Positions 21,637-31,006 of a DNA stretch of 64,000 nt are shown here, in pieces; position 1 is the first letter of the stretch, and each line of letters begins with the position of its first letter. This DNA is from Symsagittifera roscoffensis (lineage: Eukaryota > Xenacoelomorpha > Acoela > Convolutidae): the NCBI RefSeq assembly GCF_963678635.1, contig NC_087068.1, positions 41,379,649 through 41,443,648 of the forward strand. The letters run 5' to 3'. The notes beneath the pieces were generated by a model. The model made no database searches, had not been told where the DNA came from, and was given only the letters and a program-made list of their open reading frames with translations. The translations under genes and the position numbers were made by a program.

Positions 21637-22894
21637 CGAGTCTATCCTGGTAACTAGAGTCCCAAGAGTCTGCTCGTCGTGCTGAATCCTCCATGTCTGC
21701 CAAGTATGCCATGTCGTCTCTCAATCGTGTCTCCCTTTGTTCAGCTTCCCTTGTCATTCGTGACAAATTTTTGGCCACGTGTTCATCCGTCCTTTCCTTC
21801 AAGCGTTTTTCACTTCTACTGACTTCTTGTCTGTTGTGATTAATCTCCTCCCGCAGGCTTTCTCTCACGACGTGGACTGCTCTTTCTAGTTCACTTATTC
21901 TTAAGGACATCTGTTCGTTCTGTTCTCCTATGCTGCCCACTGTGCTGGTCAAAGCTTCTTTGAATGATGCTCCGTTGGCCACCAATGGCGTAACAAGTGG
22001 TAGTGTCACCCTGTCAGTTCCAGGTAGCGTGGTGCTGGTCGAGTCTCGAGCCTTGCTTCTCTGCCTCGACGTTTCCTCATAAATCGCTTCTGGATCCACT
22101 GGTGGGCCACTTAAACTTGCCTTTGTGTTTTTTCCAGGCTGTACTTTCCAATTCATCCCGGTCACAAAATTTCCTGACTGGTTTGTTCCATTTGCCGGCT
22201 TGCTTATGCTCCTAACCACACCAAAATGGTCTGTCGATCCAGTCTCTCTTTTGGTGTATGCATCATTCTCCTGATTCGAACTATTGAGGGGTATCTGAGA
22301 TTCGAAGTTGTCTTGTTTGTCATAGTCCTCCTCTTCTTCCTGGGTTTCTGCTTCATCGCCTGTGCCCGCTCCTATGGCAAATGGAAAGAAATTTCCCATG
22401 GTGTTCTTCACTCGTTCCGAAAACGAGGAGGACGTTGCTGGTTTCTCAGTCACCCCATGCATCATGGTGTTATCAGTTGGTGATCTTGTAGTCGCCATGT
22501 TTTCATTAGAGACGTCGGACAGTTCCCACGTCTCCTCTCGATCTAGAGTCCCGGTGGAAGCGGCAAAATTTTGGCCTTCTTCTACCCGGGTAGATTCACT
22601 TGCCAATCTTCTGTTCTCAATCCTTTCCGTTTCACGTCTTGCCCGATTGTCATCCAGAGCCGGGTCCGGATGGATCTCTACTTCTAGCATTGCCCTTTGT
22701 CCTTCTGAGGACTTTTGACTCCTAGTTTCAACCATTTTGCGTGAAAGTTCCGTCCCTTTGATGATCCGGGTGCGTGCGATCTTTTCCATAAAAGGGTCTT
22801 TCATCGAATTTCTTTCTTTCTTTGGTATAAATTTCCTTGAGCTATCACTTAGTTTAGGTATCCTTGACTTGTCTAAACTCATCCTCTTTTTCAC
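21572..22894 (-). CDS. N-terminal gag part with coiled coil (440 aa open segment)
   Basis: The longest uninterrupted reading frame of the element. The start is a probable initiator ATG after the leader. Residues 1-60 are basic. Residues 60-230 are acidic and disordered. A coiled coil follows at about residues 320-420 (ELERAVHVVRESLREEINHN and on). Similar coiled coils drive oligomerisation of gag proteins, but this N-terminal half has no named domain I can assign. The frame ends within the overlap with the next gag segment, so the intact element may have used one longer gag frame. Confidence 0.6.
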   Translation of the reverse strand: MKKRMSLDKSRIPKLSDSSRKFIPKKERNSMKDPFMEKIARTRIIKGTELSRKMVETRSQKSSEGQRAMLEVEIHPDPALDDNRARRETERIENRRLASESTRVEEGQNFAASTGTLDREETWELSDVSNENMATTRSPTDNTMMHGVTEKPATSSSFSERVKNTMGNFFPFAIGAGTGDEAETQEEEEDYDKQDNFESQIPLNSSNQENDAYTKRETGSTDHFGVVRSISKPANGTNQSGNFVTGMNWKVQPGKNTKASLSGPPVDPEAIYEETSRQRSKARDSTSTTLPGTDRVTLPLVTPLVANGASFKEALTSTVGSIGEQNEQMSLRISELERAVHVVRESLREEINHNRQEVSRSEKRLKERTDEHVAKNLSRMTREAEQRETRLRDDMAYLADMEDSARRADSWDSSYQDRLDDGDAHSGYHGQAGWSTRKQE

Positions 22895-23590
22895 TTCTTA
22901 TCGCTTCTACGTTCCATTCGGTTACTAAAGTTTCTATTGTTTGACTACTAATAATAATAACACAACACAATAAATTCCCAAAGTTTCTCTCAAATAATGA
23001 CCACGAATCTTTCTAGGTTATCACAGTACTGCATGTAAGCAATTTATTCACAACAATTGAGTATTGGTTATTCGATATGAAGCTAGCACAAAATGATGAA
23101 TTTAATATATTTAAAAGATAGTGTTATCACTACCCAGTCAAGAACAATTATTATGGATAAAACCAAAATTAATGGAAAATAGAAAAATTATTTTCAAAAA
23201 AAATGTATGTGTATTGAACCTGGTCTGTCGCAATTCAATAATCGAACTTGTTTCTTAAAAAGAGCTTTCAATGTTCAGTGCCGCACTGAACAGACAAAAT
23301 TTGAAGGCGGTTATTTTCTCAAGTGGGCGTCTATTGTAACCACCGAGTACTGCGTTACCTATCTGCCTTCGAATTGCCCGAGCTAGACCTACTAAAATTC
23401 TCAAAGCCATCTCTTTTTCCATTAAACAAAATAATCTTTTTTCAATCCACACGGGTCAGTGTCGAAAACTGTTTTCAGTTAGAATTGATGTTGCGAATCT
23501 CCGGGTTTAGACTTTTTCTGTTTTTAGTATGGTTTTCTCAAGCTTTATTGAAAGGCAAGTTACCAGTGCAGTCACTAGTGTCTAGCCTGA
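22895..23590 (-). other. Element leader next to gag
   Basis: AT-rich sequence upstream (in sense) of gag. No coding signal that I trust, and no clear promoter or splice site. Confidence 0.4.
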
Positions 23591-24456
23591 TTCGTAATAT
23601 CCTAATATTCCTTACTATGTATATCACAATACTACTACGTACGCTTTAGGCTCCTTAGAATCACGTGCCTTACACGTATAAACTTTTTTTTTTAAATGGT
23701 ATTTCAATGACCCCTCCGGGTTAAAAAAAAATAGGACCCTTCTGGATTGGTGAAAATAGGACCATTCCGGATTGGTGAAAATGGGACCCTTCCGGATTGG
23801 TGCAAACGGGACCCCTCCGGATTGGTGCAAATGAGACCCTTCCGGATTGGCGAAAATGGGACCCTTCCCGATTGGGACCCCTCCGGATTGGTGAAAATGG
23901 GACCCTTCTAGATTGGTGAAATCGGGACCCTTCCGGATTGGGACCCCTCCGAATTGGTGAAAATGGGACCTTTCCGGATTGGGACCCTTCCGGATTGGTG
24001 AAAATGGGACCCTTCCGGATGGGTGAAAATAGGACCCTTCCGGATTGATACCCCTCCGGGTTCGTAAAATAGCTTTTCCAGGTCGATTAAAATTTACACC
24101 CAAGACCCTTCTGGATACGTTCTTCGATGCTATTATGCTGTGTGGACTAACTCGGAAGAGTGTAATTTTACGTCCCTAGACCCTTCCGGATTGAAGTTAG
24201 GCCTCTTATTTGACAATTCACCTTAACTGTGAAGGATCTTACAAGTAGTCTAGTACCGACTCAAATATAGTTTTCCTGGTTCTTTAGCACTCCCTTTTTG
24301 TCGAGAATAGCGTGAACTTGCCTTATTCAAACGTTACTACGTTTTGGTAGGCATATAAGGGCTTTCCAAAAAAAATTTACAAAACGTGAAGGGTCTACCT
24401 TCACAAATTGCTGATTTTGCTAAAAAGGATCATAAAAACTTTCTACGCTTATTTTA
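23591..24456 (-). repeat. 866-bp tandem duplication in the leader, copy 1
   Basis: Begins TTCGTAATATCCTAATATTC and is followed directly by a second, almost identical copy (offset 866-867 bp). It includes a minisatellite at 23709-24062 and a unique-looking tail (about 24063-24456). The near identity contrasts with the heavy decay of the coding regions. Confidence 0.85.
23709..24062. repeat. Minisatellite of GGACCCTTCCGGATTGGTG units
   Basis: About 15 imperfect units, some shortened to the GGACCCTTCCGGATTG core, in head-to-tail order. Variants carry CCCCTCCGG, TTCTGG and similar changes. Confidence 0.85.
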
Positions 24457-25323
24457 TTCGTAATATCCTAATATTCTTTACTATGTATATCACAATACTA
24501 CTACGTACGCTTTAGGCTCCTTAGAATCACGTGCCTTACACGTAAAAAATTTTTTTTTAAAAATGGTATTTCAATGACCCTTCCGGGTTAAAAAAAAATA
24601 GGACCCTTCTGGATTGGTGAAAATAGGACCATTCCGGATTGGTGAAAATGGGACCCTTCCGGATTGGTGCAAACGGGACCCCTCCGGATTGGTGCAAATG
24701 AGACCCTTCCGGATTGGCGAAAATGGGACCCTTCCCGATTGGGACCCCTCCGGATTGGTGAAAATGGGACCCTTCTAGATTGGTGAAATCGGGACCCTTC
24801 CGGATTGGGACCCCTCCGAATTGGTGAAAATGGGACCTTTCCGGATTGGGACCCTTCCGGATTGGTGAAAATGGGACCCTTCCGGATGGGTGAAAATAGG
24901 ACCCTTCCGGATTGATACCCCTCCGGGTTCGTAAAATAGCTTTTCCAGGTCGATTAAAATTTACACCCAAGACCCTTCTGGATACGTTCTTCGATGCTAT
25001 TATGCTGTGTGGACTAACTCGGAAGAGTGTAATTTTACGTCCCTAGACCCTTCCGGATTGAAGTTAGGCCTCTTATTTGACAATTCACCTTAACTGTGAA
25101 GGATCTTACAAGTAGTCTAGTACCGACTCAAATATAGTTTTCCTGGTTCTTTAGCACTCCCTTTTTGTCGAGAATAGCGTGAACTTGCCTTATTCAAACG
25201 TTACTACGTTTTGGTAGGCATATAAGGGCTTTCCAAAAAAAATTTACAAAACGTGAAGGGTCTACCTTCACAAATTGCTGATTTTGCTAAAAATGATCAT
25301 AAAAGTTTTCTACGCTTATTTTA
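24457..25323 (-). repeat. 866-bp tandem duplication in the leader, copy 2
   Basis: Same order and almost the same bases as 23591-24456, including the minisatellite variants unit by unit. This shows that the whole block was duplicated after the minisatellite had formed. Differences are a few substitutions and one-base indels in homopolymers. Confidence 0.85.
24576..24930. repeat. Minisatellite, second copy
   Basis: Same unit series as 23709-24062 inside duplicated copy 2. Confidence 0.85.
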
Positions 25324-26807
25324 TTCAAAAAACAAAAACTCTGTGAGTAAGTTCGCTTGATTTCTGATCTAATTGTATTAAAATCAAATGAATTTGTCCA
25401 GTAGTTTCAAAGTTATTAACCTGAACGTCTTTTTTCCAAAGTGCAAAAGTTTTGTAACTTTTAGGTTCCGCCTAACTTTTTTTCGCAATTCTTGTCTTAT
25501 TGACCTCAAAATGGTTGATCCGAGCTCAGAAGGCCAATACTCTTTTATTTTAATGCAAAAAAACTGGTATACAACGTTCCAGCTGAAAACATTTGCCAAA
25601 AACAATGCTATTTGGACCCTTGCGAATTGATGAATCCACTAAATCAAACACGTTAATTTCGATTTCACTAAAACCCGGAAAATTATTGGCAAATGGGTTT
25701 CAAAAGCTTTCGCTTCACTAATTGGTGTTGTCCAAACAAGTTTTTTATGGGCCTTACACAAAAAATTAAAAAAAAATTCTTATTTTGTAGCGTTTCGTTT
25801 TTTCAAAAATTTGGTCGGTACCCGATTAGTTCTAACCACGTCTGAACTAAAATTAAATGCTTCTACTAGTTATAATAGTACAGATGAAACCCACTAACTC
25901 AGCGCTTGTTACCCACTAACTCCGTTCCAAAAATTATCGATATCTCAAAAATCGCGATTTGTGGGGGGATCAAAATATCACTATTTTGACTTTAAAACCG
26001 GTCTTTTTACTATGTTTCCTTTTGAAAAACGGTATAGGAGTATTTATACCGGCATATATATAGTAATACTATATATCCCTCCGGGTTATAGTAGTAATAG
26101 TATATCCCTTCGGGCTTGTTTAATATCCGAACTAAGGTGCTTAACCCGGAAATTCGCAACTCGGTGAAGGGTCGTTGTTGATGTCCTCGAGCGCCTTCTT
26201 GTTGCTCGTTGCACAGCTTGCTGGATCAGTTTTCTTCCCTAATCCCGACTTCCTTCCGGACTGAGCGCAATTAGCATTAACGTGCCTAAAAACTCAAATA
26301 ACCCTACAATACAAGCACCAGAAACGGGCTGAAGTTTCGATCGGAACGATCCTGTTTGATATAAATGCCTGTAGCAACAATGCATCTAACAACAACAAAC
26401 GGGAGAGTCGGATCACATCTTGTCTGGGTGAATGATTTCTACTGATTTTTTATTTTCTACGGTTTTTGGTTTTTTCGGTTATTTTATATGTTTTTTGGTT
26501 TTTCTTTGGTACTATACTTTTTTTGTTTGGTTTCTGAAATATCTTTGAGTGTTTTTGGTCATATATCACTCAGGGAACGACGAGACGGCCAATCTCCCCA
26601 CCCTTCCTTGTACGTGACTCTTCGGTCTTAACTAGGTTGAAAAGCTAGATTGGGGAATCCGGAAGGCTTCCGCGTTCCGAACTACCTTTCCACCCCGGTG
26701 ATAAGGGCCTTATTATGAGCATCCGCTCGGCGCGGAATGCTCGTTAACGGTTCTACTGGTCATGATGTTTAAAAGAATAACTTCCAGGAGAGCCATAAAA
26801 ACATATA
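25324..26807 (-). other. Element leader between the duplication and the 5' LTR
   Basis: Non-coding. It contains more CCTCCGGGTT / CCCTTCGGGCTT phrases near 26070-26120, related in spelling to the minisatellite, and a strong hairpin at 26717-26742. The primer-binding site should lie at the right edge. A TGG occurs about 12 bases inside the LTR boundary on the minus strand, but I could not assign a tRNA. Confidence 0.45.
26717..26742. other. Strong hairpin in the leader near the 5' LTR
   Basis: GAGCAT pairs with ATGCTC and CCGC with GCGG, with one bulged A and a TCGGC loop. It lies 65 bases inside the LTR. Confidence 0.6.
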
Positions 26808-27745
26808 TGTAACATTCGCCCGAAAGTACAAATCGACGAAAATTAGAGCTAAGCTATAAAACAACTGGCTAGCGTCTAAACACAGCTCTACATGCTTTTC
26901 ACCGTCTCTGCCAAAGCCAATTCTTTTGGTGGTTTTCCTAACATCGCGTCGACAAAAACCTTACTGTTTCCGGCTTCGATCAGAACGCTCTAATTACCTT
27001 AATCCATGCAAAATAGTGAGCGCATGGCTGGGTCTCAGTATCCCCAGACCACGAGGTCACTCCTAAAAACAGGTCTACGACTACTTATTATATTACGATT
27101 GTTTTTGTTCAGCAGCTAAAAATCATCATCTCCATCGAAGGTGGATCAACCTTTTCCCTTAACTCCTAGCTTCTCATTATCTGAAAATGAATCTTGATGT
27201 TATTTAAATTCAACTCAGGACATGACCAGAAGCTAAAAGTCTATAAAATGCAATTCGAGTTCTAACCCCGAGACCCCTCCGGGTTCTGGAATCCGGGGGA
27301 ATAAATCCTTTTTTTTCAGGAAGGCTGGACACGCCGTCCCATACTCTTCCTCATTCTCCAGATTCGCGTTGTAACGATTGTAGTGGCACAATCGTTACAA
27401 CTCGGAATGGCTTCTGACAATCTTATTCTTTCTTCAATCTCGATCAGTTTCACACGATTTCCGTTGTCTTTGTTGTTGTCACGGCGACTACTGTTGTTCT
27501 CGTTGAGAATATTGTTGTTGTTTTCGCAGTTTTAGTGTGCGTGAAAGAAAAAAAGTTTACGTGTCTTTCACGTCCAAATCGAAAATTTAAATATCTGCAC
27601 GTCAGTCAAAACTAACGCTTCCCGATTCATCCAATTGTTCCACTAGCGTCACTAATCCATAAAAATCATCAATTTTCTCGATCAGATGTTCCGATAAAAA
27701 TTCGAAGACGAATTTGAATTTTGTCCATTATGGTCGAATGTCACA
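26808..27745 (-). repeat. 5' LTR of the giant element (right copy)
   Basis: About 938 bp, starting TGTAACATTCGCCC and ending GGTCGAATGTCACA. The ends form an inverted terminus (TGTAACATTCG against CGAATGTCACA, 10 of 11 matching). It is colinear with 3552-4428 and the solo LTR at 1818-2696. On the coding strand it lies upstream of gag, so it should carry the promoter. No TATA box was assigned. Confidence 0.8.
27368..27401. other. Perfect 14-bp LTR hairpin (right copy)
   Basis: GTTGTAACGATTGT, loop AGTGGC, ACAATCGTTACAAC. It is conserved in the left LTR and only half kept in the solo LTR (TTGTAACAATTGTAGCGGC). Confidence 0.7.
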
Positions 27746-27849
27746 GTTTGTGGGAAAATGTTTGAGCTGAGCCTCGCGTTTCCCGAGATTTTAGGTGTAA
27801 TGGATACCTTCATAAGAGCCTACGTCCAAACATAAATAGACCTCGGAAT

Positions 27850-28750
27850 GATAGAAAAATTTGGTTTTTTGACCGTGTGTTCTATCTTTATTTTTCTCAC
27901 AAACTACTTCAATGTTGGGTTAAAGCGACAGAACGGTTATGGAAAGCTCCCTGCATTAGCGGCTACTCCAAATTTTTTTATGAATAAAAGTTATCGCCCT
28001 CAGAAATTTCAATTGATTTTTTTGGCTGCTTTCAGAAACATTTGGAATTTTTTCAAAAACTACCCCACCAAATCTTAGATTCTGGGTTCAATTCAAAGTT
28101 TAGGTTGACCATTTTTTGATAGTTTTTTTGGACTTTCCTCGAGAACTACGCTCTCCGATTTTTGGTTCACTCGAAATAAAGGGTTGCGGGAAGCTCCCCC
28201 GCATAATCGACTACACCCCCAATCGTTTTATGGCCCTCGGAAAAGTAAACTTTTCGATCGTTTTTTTTTAACAATTATCTTGCTCGACAACTAAGGGTTT
28301 TAGAGTTCAATCAAAATAATAGGTTGGTTAAATCTTTTCTGCAGGAGGGAAAAGTCAAGTTTTCGATGTGTTGACCGTTTTCTGGTAATTTGTTGGCTTT
28401 TCTCGATAACTATCCTACTAAATGTTATATTCATAGTTTAATCGAAAGAACAGGTTGGTTGGAAGCCTTCGTGCAAAACAGCTACACCCAATTTCTTTAA
28501 GATAAAAGTTTTGGCCTTCAATTGAGTCCAGTTTTTGAAGTTGTAACTTTTTTGGAATTTTTTGACTTTTCTCGAACCCCGCCAATTCTGCGGCTAACTG
28601 TTCAATCGAGAATCTTCGCTGCTTAAATCGACCACGGCTAACTTAATGCCGAAAAAATTAGGGTGTTCGGAAAGTCAATTCTGTGATCTTCTGACCGTTT
28701 TTCTAAAAGTTTTTCTACGATAAATCGAAGATGAAGGATTCAATCGAAAC
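27850..28750. repeat. Diverged tandem repeat array (about 200-250 bp units)
   Basis: Recurring phrases in fixed order: AAGCTCCC.GCAT, then CTACACCC, AAAAGTTTT.GCCCTC, GACTTTTCTCGA, and GGGTTCAATCGAAA. About four units, quite diverged. The same family recurs at 34240-35060. Confidence 0.6.
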
Positions 28751-28956
28751 AACCTGCTGCGGGATATTTTCTACAGAAGCGACGACGTCTGTTTTTTTTT
28801 GCAAGAAAAGTGTCATGTCCTCGAAATTTTTCAGTCTTCTCTTTTATTTCAGTAGAGAAACTACAAAGCATAACCATTTCCCATTTCACCCCGCATTACC
28901 AATTCTTACAAGTATCAAACGGGTACCTCCAGCAGCTTCAATTGGGCAGCTAGTTT

Positions 28957-29433
28957 TTTGCGGTACTACTACGATAGAGTGGTCCCTTGAAAATAACAAG
29001 GTCCCTTGAGAATACTACACCTAGAGCTCTCAAACCGTTTAATAATTATGGTTACGCCTTTCAGAAAGATGTCGCAGTATATTTTCAAACAAATTTCATG
29101 TTTTGTTACCTCTTAAAACCTCGCCCTCACCATTTTAATGTTGAAAATTAAAAAAAAAACGCCGATAGTCGGTTTTGATGACAAATAAGTCAACCCAATT
29201 ATATGGTTGTTAAACCGTAAAATAAAATAAAGCGAGCAAATTTCAATATATAAACAATAGTGATTACAATTTTCAGTCTGAAAAGTTTTTGGCTGAACAT
29301 ATTTTGCAAGATTTTTGAAATGAATAATTTATACATAAATTAGTTTTCAAAATTATAACATGCGAAATGCATGCGGGACCTGTCTATCATAGTTGCTTTT
29401 TCGAGGGACCACTCTATCATAGTAGTACCCGCT
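28957..29433. mobile_element. MITE-like element with terminal inverted repeats
   Basis: The left end reads GGTACTACTACGATAGAG then TGGTCCCTTGAAAA. The right end is its near-exact reverse complement (TTTTCGAGGGACCA then CTCTATCATAGTAGTACC). Arms are about 30-45 bp and enclose about 420 bp of non-coding DNA. A subterminal repeat of the same motif (GGGACCTGTCTATCATAGTT) lies inside the right arm. No transposase. The target duplication is unclear. Confidence 0.65.
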
Positions 29434-30913
29434 TCGCTTCTGTTTCAATTTTGATTTTCAGTCTATAACATGATACGGATAGAGCTTTTTCATATGCCCA
29501 AAAGTTCCGTTAGACTTGCAAGTTTGATCGCAAATTTTAAGTTAAGTTTTTGAGTGCATTTAAGAATTTTGGATCTCGACCTCTTTACTGACATTTTTTT
29601 CTTAGATCTTTTGGTAATGAGAAAGAAATGAATGGAGTTTGTGTAGCCCGAATCTTTCTTATGTTTTAGGTGATTGATTTTTATAATTTTTGTCTTCAGA
29701 TTTTTCTTGATTTTTAGTCTGCGATTTCTTTTTCAGTCACATTATCTTTCGAGTCACATTATCAGTCACATTGTGAACTTGGCATTTTTTGTATAGCAAG
29801 TGGCGTGAAGCTCAGCTTCGCCTCTGCCTTAAAATTAATCTTGATCGTATTGCTCTATGAAAACTTCTGAATTGAATCCTTGTCATTTGAAGGCTGGAGA
29901 AGCAGAATGCGGACATTAATTAAGAATAACTTAGCTATCTTCCTCAATCTGTCAAAATTTACGACACCCTTCTGAAGGTTTGAGAGGAACTACGTTCTTG
30001 AAAGGGAGGCAGGTCATCTAATCTGATAACGGATTAGATTATGAAATTGCAATGCACTCAGGTATTTTAGTTGCCTGTGTCGTGTAGCGTTCTCTTATTC
30101 AGTTGGGTGCCTTTTTTCAATTCAGTTGGGCTGAAAATTCTGCTATTGTGAACATAATTCAACAATATTACATGCTCTGTCACGCAGTAATTGCTCTTGT
30201 TTTTGAGCTGAAATTTGCTCGATTTGGGAAGTAGGGAGCGAATGAAAATAGGCCGCTGTGGTTTGGTGCAAATACTAGTTGTAGTATTTGCTTTACAGGC
30301 GCATTCATTACCATTTCGGTTGGCAACCATTAATCAGAACCAAGTATATTCATAAATGGTGGAAATAAAAGAACGCAATTCCACTGCTACTCTTCTAGTT
30401 TGCTTTCTTTTCCACATTCATTTTTGTTATTCCAAATAACAAAAAATTAAAATCTTTCCGCTGCACTTTGTCGCTGAAATGAAAATTTTATATATTTTTT
30501 CAGCTCTCCATTGAATATTTTCAACGCATCTTGTTTTTATTAAGCTCTACGAAGCCATCCAGAAATAACACCGAAGCTGGCAGAGTATTGGCTGGATTTA
30601 GTTTACAGTAATTCATAATTCACCACTGGCAGCATGAATATTTCATTACTTCTTTTTTTTATCCAGATATTTTTTCAGTTCTGCCCAAAAAACAAACAAA
30701 ATCTAATTGTGTGTCGGATTCTTTGTGACAGTCTGAGATTTCATCTCTAGTTTTCTTTTCTAGTTTTAACAGAAGAACCGATATGAACTGACTTATTTAT
30801 AATGTTTCAATTCTTTCCCAGCAGCTTCTCCGATTTATTTACTTTTTTATTATATCCCATGAATCTATGTTTGCATGATTCTAACTTGAACTCTGGGTGA
30901 TTGTAAATTATTA
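29434..30913. other. Intergenic, non-coding
   Basis: AT-rich sequence upstream of the LAPTM-like gene. A phrase near 29806 (AGCTCAGCTTCGCCTCTG) recurs near 52133. The gene's promoter should be here, but no TATA or initiator can be singled out. Confidence 0.4.
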
Positions 30914-31006
30914 ATGATGGGTGCAAAAAGATGCTGTTATGTCCACAAATGCTGTGGTTTTGTCGATTTAGAAAAAGCTTCGATTTTGATCGGAACCTTC
31001 ACTTTG
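30914..31006 (+). CDS. LAPTM-like gene exon 1
   Basis: Encodes 31 residues, from MMGAKRCC to the first half of TM1 (ASILIGTFTL). Donor GTAAGT, phase 0. The second Met codon directly follows the first. Confidence 0.75.

Larger units (their letters stand above)
3552..27745 (-). mobile_element. Giant Ty3/Gypsy-like LTR retroelement with accessory ORFs (degenerate)
   Basis: About 24.2 kb between two same-orientation LTRs. Order on the minus strand: 5' LTR, leader with a duplicated minisatellite block, gag, protease, RT/RNase H remnant, integrase, pol C-terminal extension, SGNH-hydrolase ORF, further unknown ORFs, 3' LTR. The PR-RT-RH-IN order is that of the Ty3/Gypsy (Metaviridae-type) group. 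Typical members are 5-10 kb, so the excess is mostly post-integrase ORFs and the long leader. No clean 4-6 bp target duplication flanks it (AAGTT on the left, GTTTG on the right), and the LTRs differ at many sites. The copy is therefore old, or the two LTRs derive from different insertions. Many frameshifts and lost catalytic residues make it non-autonomous. Confidence 0.75.

Noticed and set aside
23624-24970. Two long minus-strand open frames (about 160 and 137 codons) with PIRKGP/HQSGGVP-type repeats
   Set aside because: They are translations of the minisatellite and its flanks. The array is stop-free in this frame by composition, the copies are a DNA duplication, and no start context or non-repetitive coding part exists.
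26780-26807. Primer-binding site at the inner edge of the right LTR
   Set aside because: TGGCTCTCCTGG lies about 12 bases from the LTR end, but I could not match it to a tRNA acceptor/T-arm, so it is not listed as a feature.
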